DNA from: Erythroxylum novogranatense
Taxonomy: Eukaryota; Streptophyta; Magnoliopsida; Malpighiales; Erythroxylaceae
Assembly (NCBI GenBank): GCA_029891385.1
Contig: CM057232.1
Location: 68,907,824-68,971,823 of the forward strand
Direction of reading: 5' to 3'
DNA length: 64,000 nucleotides
The notes beneath the pieces are model-generated. The model was not told where the DNA came from. It made no database searches and saw only the letters and a list, made by a program, of their open reading frames with translations. Below are positions 60,340 through 64,000 of this stretch, one piece after another. Made by a program: the position numbers and the translations under genes. Each line of letters opens with the position of its first letter. The stretch's first letter is position 1.

Positions 60340-61261
60340 TTGTCCAAACAATTTGCCATGAAAGACCTTGGTGAAGCAACTTATATCCTTGGGATAAAGA
60401 TTTTTAGAGATAGATCAAAAAGGTTGCTTGTTCTTTCACAATCAACGTACATAGACAAGATGCTAAAAAGGTTTAGCATGAAGCAATCCAAGAGAGGGTA
60501 CCTTCCCGTGACTCATGGGATAACACTCTCGAAATCTATGTGTCCTAAGACACAAGATGAGAGGATGCGCATGAATATAATCCCGTATGCATCTGTGGTA
60601 GGATCTATCATGTATGCTATGCTATGTACGAGACCCGATGTATCATACGCTCTAAATGTTACGAGCAGATACCAATCGGATCCTGGTGAGGGTCACTGGG
60701 TGGTTGTCAAGAATATTCTCAAGTACTTGCGAAGGACTAAGGATGTTTTCTTGATATATGGGGATGGAGATCTTCAGGTGAGCGGGTATATAGATGCCAG
60801 TTTTCAATCTGATAAGGATGATTCCAAATCCCAATCAGGTTATGTATTCACACTGAATGGCGAGGCAGTTAGTTGGAAGAGTTTCAAACAAGAGACAACT
60901 GTCGATTCAACAACCGAGGCAGAGTACGTTGCCGCTTCAGAAGCAGCAAAGGAAGCAGTTTGGATCAAGAAGTTCATTAATGAACTTGGTGTGGTTCCTA
61001 GCTGTGATGGGCCCATGCAGTTGTATTGTGACAACAATGGGGCTATTGCGCAGGTGAAAGAACCAAGGTCTCATCAACGATCCAAACACGTACTCATGAG
61101 ATATCATCGATCGGGGAGATCATAGGGCGAGGTGATGTCGGATCGAGAGAATTCCCACCGGCGTAATATTGTCGATCGGTTGACAAAGTCATTGTCACAA
61201 AAGAGTTTTGATTCTCATGTACTGCTTCCATGGTATTAGATATCAAGGCGATTGGCTTTAG
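60340..61261 (+). pseudogene. pol: RT connection and RNase H of H
   Basis: Longest frame of the element, 261 residues to 61125: MKDLGEATYILGIKIFRDRS, TRPDVSYALNVTSRYQSDPG, RNase H residues IDASFQSD, STTEAEYVAA and LYCDNNGAI, then SHQRSKHVLMRYH. A frameshift at about 61110 precedes the terminal GIRYQGDWL-like end at about 61232-61261. Confidence 0.92.
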
Positions 61262-61264
61262 GTC

Positions 61265-61275
61265 AAGTGGGAGAT
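61265..61275 (+). other. Polypurine tract of H
   Basis: AAGTGGGAGAT immediately before TGTTAGAGTAG at 61276. Same tract as in C and I. Confidence 0.85.
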
Positions 61276-63099
61276 TGTTAGAGTAGTGCCACAAGGCAAT
61301 CGCCTTTAAGCGCATTTTGTACAAAGTTATGTACATACTTTATGAATAAATAAAGAAAGGCATATTTCATTAACTTGTTGTTCATTATTTATGAATGGAT
61401 ATTGTTCTATAAGCAAATTAATGAAGTCCATGATATATGACATAGCATGAAGGAAATTGTGATGTGATCATACTCTGAGATTCCTATCATGCAATTATGT
61501 CGATATCTAAATTATCCTAGTCATAGGATTCTTGAGGCCGGACATCGGTAATCCGGAGAGACTAGTACATCTCAAGCTCCTTGATTTGATCAGCGATAGA
61601 TCTCGAAATTTGTAAATATGAGATATTTAGGGTTGAGATGTGGATGCTTATTAGAGGTAGTAAGTACATTGGATGACCTGCTATGAGATAATCACATGGA
61701 TGCCCTATTCTAATGTCAGTGATAATCTCATCATAGCAATGGTGCAAGTATCCTTAGACTTGAGGTGCTCAAGGATATCTTGGATACTGATTCTGTGCTT
61801 TGACTCCATTCCTTGTTGCTTTACAGAGGTCGCTCATAGGGTGGTGATTGGGTACAGCTTGAGGTATTCAAAGGTAATTGAGTAGCCAATAGAGGATTCA
61901 CCACTTTTATGATAGCAGAAGATGATACCTATGGCCTCTTGTTAGGGTCATTACTTGGAAGTCTCTGGCCTGAACATATATGTCATGAAGAATGTCTTCA
62001 TTGACATATAAAGTAATGAGTCCCAGGACGAGAACTGATATCACTTGGACTAGATTTGACATAGTCAGTCTAGTAAAGAGTTGACACTTTGCCCATACTC
62101 ATAACCAAGTGGGGTATAGCATGGTGAAAGGACGAATTGCAAGGTAATTGTCTATGGAAAGGTTCGTGATATGGTTCATGATGAATACATGTTCATTCGT
62201 CAAACCAATTACTTTCCGGTCAATTGGGGGTCATGATGTGTTGCTAGATACCGCTCATGACTTGCTTGGATTAAGTGTTAATCTAAGTGGCCAACATAAC
62301 CGGGAACCTAATGGGTCACACGCATAAGAGTGTCTCGAAGAATTCGTAAAATAGTTTTGGACAGAGTTCCAATATATGGATAGCAAAAGGATTAAATGGA
62401 TCCCGATGAGATCGAGATATGTCCCAATGAGATCGTGACATCGATATTGCTGAAAAAGATTTTCGGAGATTTTTCCCATACTGGGACCCGGTAGGCCGGT
62501 AGGACCGACCCCAGTGTGACTAGACCACTTCAGCATTTATTTATATATATATATATAATTAATTAATATATATATATATATATGTTGCTACGTGGATGGA
62601 AGGAGAAGATGAGAGAAGCTTCCTTTAGCTTTAATAAAGTAGCTTTTAATGTCTTTAAATGTTAAAGACATGTGTACTAAAAGACAAAAAATGAAGAAGA
62701 AAGATGAGCATGGTCGTTGGTTTTGTATAAAAAGGTTTAAAAAGGTTGTAAAACCTTAGTTGTCTTTGAAGAAAGAAGATCATCGAAGCTCATCATCATC
62801 TTCTTCAAAACTCTCTTCTTCTCCAAGCTTCTCTTCCATCGTTATTCTCAAGCTCTCCAAGGACAAAGGTAAAAGCTAGCACTCTTTACTTTGTTCTAGC
62901 TATTCCCGGGTCAAAGGGTTTGTCCCGGTTAGGTTCTCCGGTCTCTGCGTGGATACCGTTAGAGACGGTCTCCTTTGGCCGTTATGGTTTGAGTTTGTTG
63001 TATAGACACATGGATCCTGGCTTTCGGGAAGGTTCCGAAATAAAAATTTTTGTTTTCCACACTGTGGGCATGTGATGCTCACACCGGGATTTTCCTACA
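61276..63099 (+). repeat. 3' LTR of copia H
   Basis: 1824 bp from TGTTAGAGTAGTGCC to ATTTTCCTACA. AT-rich ATATATAATTAATT stretch at 62541-62583, and TATA box at 62726-62733 followed by AAGGTTTAAAAAGG. TTATC follows at 63100. Confidence 0.93.
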
Positions 63100-63104
63100 T
63101 TATC

Positions 63105-64000
63105 ATCTCTTCTAGATGTTTTAAGGAGATTTGGTGATTAAACTGGCGCCATTAGTTTGATGGACTAGCTACCCATCAAGTCTTAACACTAAGATGAGAT
63201 CTTATGTGTTAATCACCATATAAAGTAAAATGAGAGATCTAGAAGGAAAAACCAACATAAGGGCAAAACGGTAATTTTACCCTTTGTTTTGCGGATGGCT
63301 ATAATAAGGTTCTAAATAGGGTTTGCAATTGGACATATATTCTCATAATATTTAATAATTCAAAAGTTCAACTAATTGTCTTTAGTATAATGACATTTAG
63401 TTAATAAGCTAGAATTAATTCCAATGAGATTGAATTAATTCTGGGCTTATTGGAGCTTGAATTATCAAAGTCCAATAAGATTCCCCACTTGGCTTTAAGG
63501 AAGGTTATCAAGCTAAGTAAGAAATATAAATGGAGGTTAATTGGAAGCCCATAATTGAATCTTGGGCTTGGTCTAATTAAAGAAGCCCAAATGTACATTT
63601 AGTAATGGGCTTGGTTTTTGGTTTAATGTAATTAATTAGATTAATTATATTAAAACAATTTTTTTAAGAAGAAGATAGCAATTTCGGTTATTCCTAGGTT
63701 AAATGTGTAACCACACATTTGACATTAAAATGCTAAATAAAGATGGTCTTTATTATGGTTAATCATCATTAAATGGAGTTATGAACTTACCATTAAATGG
63801 TTTAATGGTTATCTTTTAATGTTGGCTTGTAACCTATTTGCATTCATTAGATTAAAGATGAAAGATGTACATTAGATGGACCATCTTCCTTCTTTCTTCT
63901 TGACAAAACCTAAATTGGGTATTGAATTTTAGGTTATGGTCTTTTCAAATAGCCATCATAAAGATAAATGAAGATAATCTCATTTATTGGCTATTTTATG
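63105..64000 (+). repeat. Element G: copia-type LTR, second part
   Basis: Continues from 38988 after H and runs past the right edge. No primer site is reached, so the LTR is at least 1.5 kb, or the sequence is a solo piece. AT-rich, no coding motif. Confidence 0.45.

Larger units (their letters stand above)
57328..61261 (+). pseudogene. gag-pol: gag-pol polyprotein of copia H, interrupted
   Basis: Whole coding region from ATG 57328 (MTSSVNLRSLMDSNKLTGPN) to a TAG at 61259-61261, just before the polypurine tract. Order gag, protease, integrase, RT, RNase H, the Ty1/copia order. It is broken by a TAG at 57664-57666 in gag, and by frameshifts near 57820, 58215, 58260-58380, 59085, 59370, 59920-60020, 60340 and 61100. 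Most domains still have catalytic residues. Individual segments are listed separately. Confidence 0.92.
38989..63099 (+). mobile_element. Element H: Ty1/copia retrotransposon, host of I, J and a MITE
   Basis: Flanked by TTATC at 38984-38988 and 63100-63104. The 5' LTR is in three pieces (38989-39378, 49034-50089, 54555-54941; 1833 bp together) against a 1824 bp 3' LTR at 61276-63099. The interior of 6.3 kb holds a primer site, a long leader, gag-pol and a polypurine tract. The most readable of the three copia copies, though still carrying stops and frameshifts. Confidence 0.93.

Overview
The window is plant nuclear DNA made almost entirely of LTR retrotransposons inserted into one another. 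I recognise no host gene, tRNA, rRNA or CRISPR array. The evidence for a plant is chromodomain-bearing Ty3/gypsy elements, Ty1/copia elements primed by initiator Met tRNA (binding sites reading TGGTATCAGAGCC or close variants), and a hAT-type MITE. The species cannot be told from the sequence. Every reading frame long enough to recognise belongs to gag or pol, and all are broken.

Layout, with nesting inferred from target-site duplications (TSDs), TG..CA ends, tRNA primer sites and polypurine tracts. Element A (minus strand, 3.1 kb LTRs, coding-poor interior) runs from beyond the left edge to 27365. Element B, a Tekay/Del-like chromovirus (plus strand, 2427-21311, TSD GTTAA), sits in A's interior. 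Copia C (minus strand, 10770-20444, TSD CTTAT) sits in B's 3' LTR. A lies in the LTR of E (27366-28980). E in turn interrupts the 5' LTR of D (28981-37101), a chromovirus derivative with 3.6 kb LTRs and a shrunken, decayed pol. F (37102-38349) is an LTR fragment related to A. Copia-type LTR G starts at 38350, is split by H and continues from 63105 past the right edge. Copia H (plus strand, 38989-63099, TSD TTATC) carries two insertions in its 5' LTR: copia I (minus strand, 39379-49028, TSD GTAAG) and J (50090-54549, TSD AGCAT), whose two LTRs point in opposite directions. A 386 bp hAT-like MITE sits in H's leader.

C, H and I are relatives with the order LTR, tRNA primer site, long untranslated leader of about 2 kb, gag-protease-integrase-RT-RNase H, polypurine tract, LTR. 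B has the order gag, protease, RT, RNase H, integrase, chromodomain. None looks able to move by itself.

The most interesting signals are non-coding. The three copia leaders share arrays of short palindromes built on GTCGAC, and a small stem-loop repeated three or four times whose stem pairs covary. Copia I has also acquired a palindrome array at the very start of its LTR. The gypsy LTR families share a roughly 90 bp non-coding module, a TATA box followed by a GAGCT-N4-AGCTC hairpin, and a family-specific CpG-rich palindromic island that differs sharply between B's two LTRs. Many gag/pol breaks look like recurrent CAG or CTG to CG losses, which may be an assembly artefact at methylated sites rather than decay.
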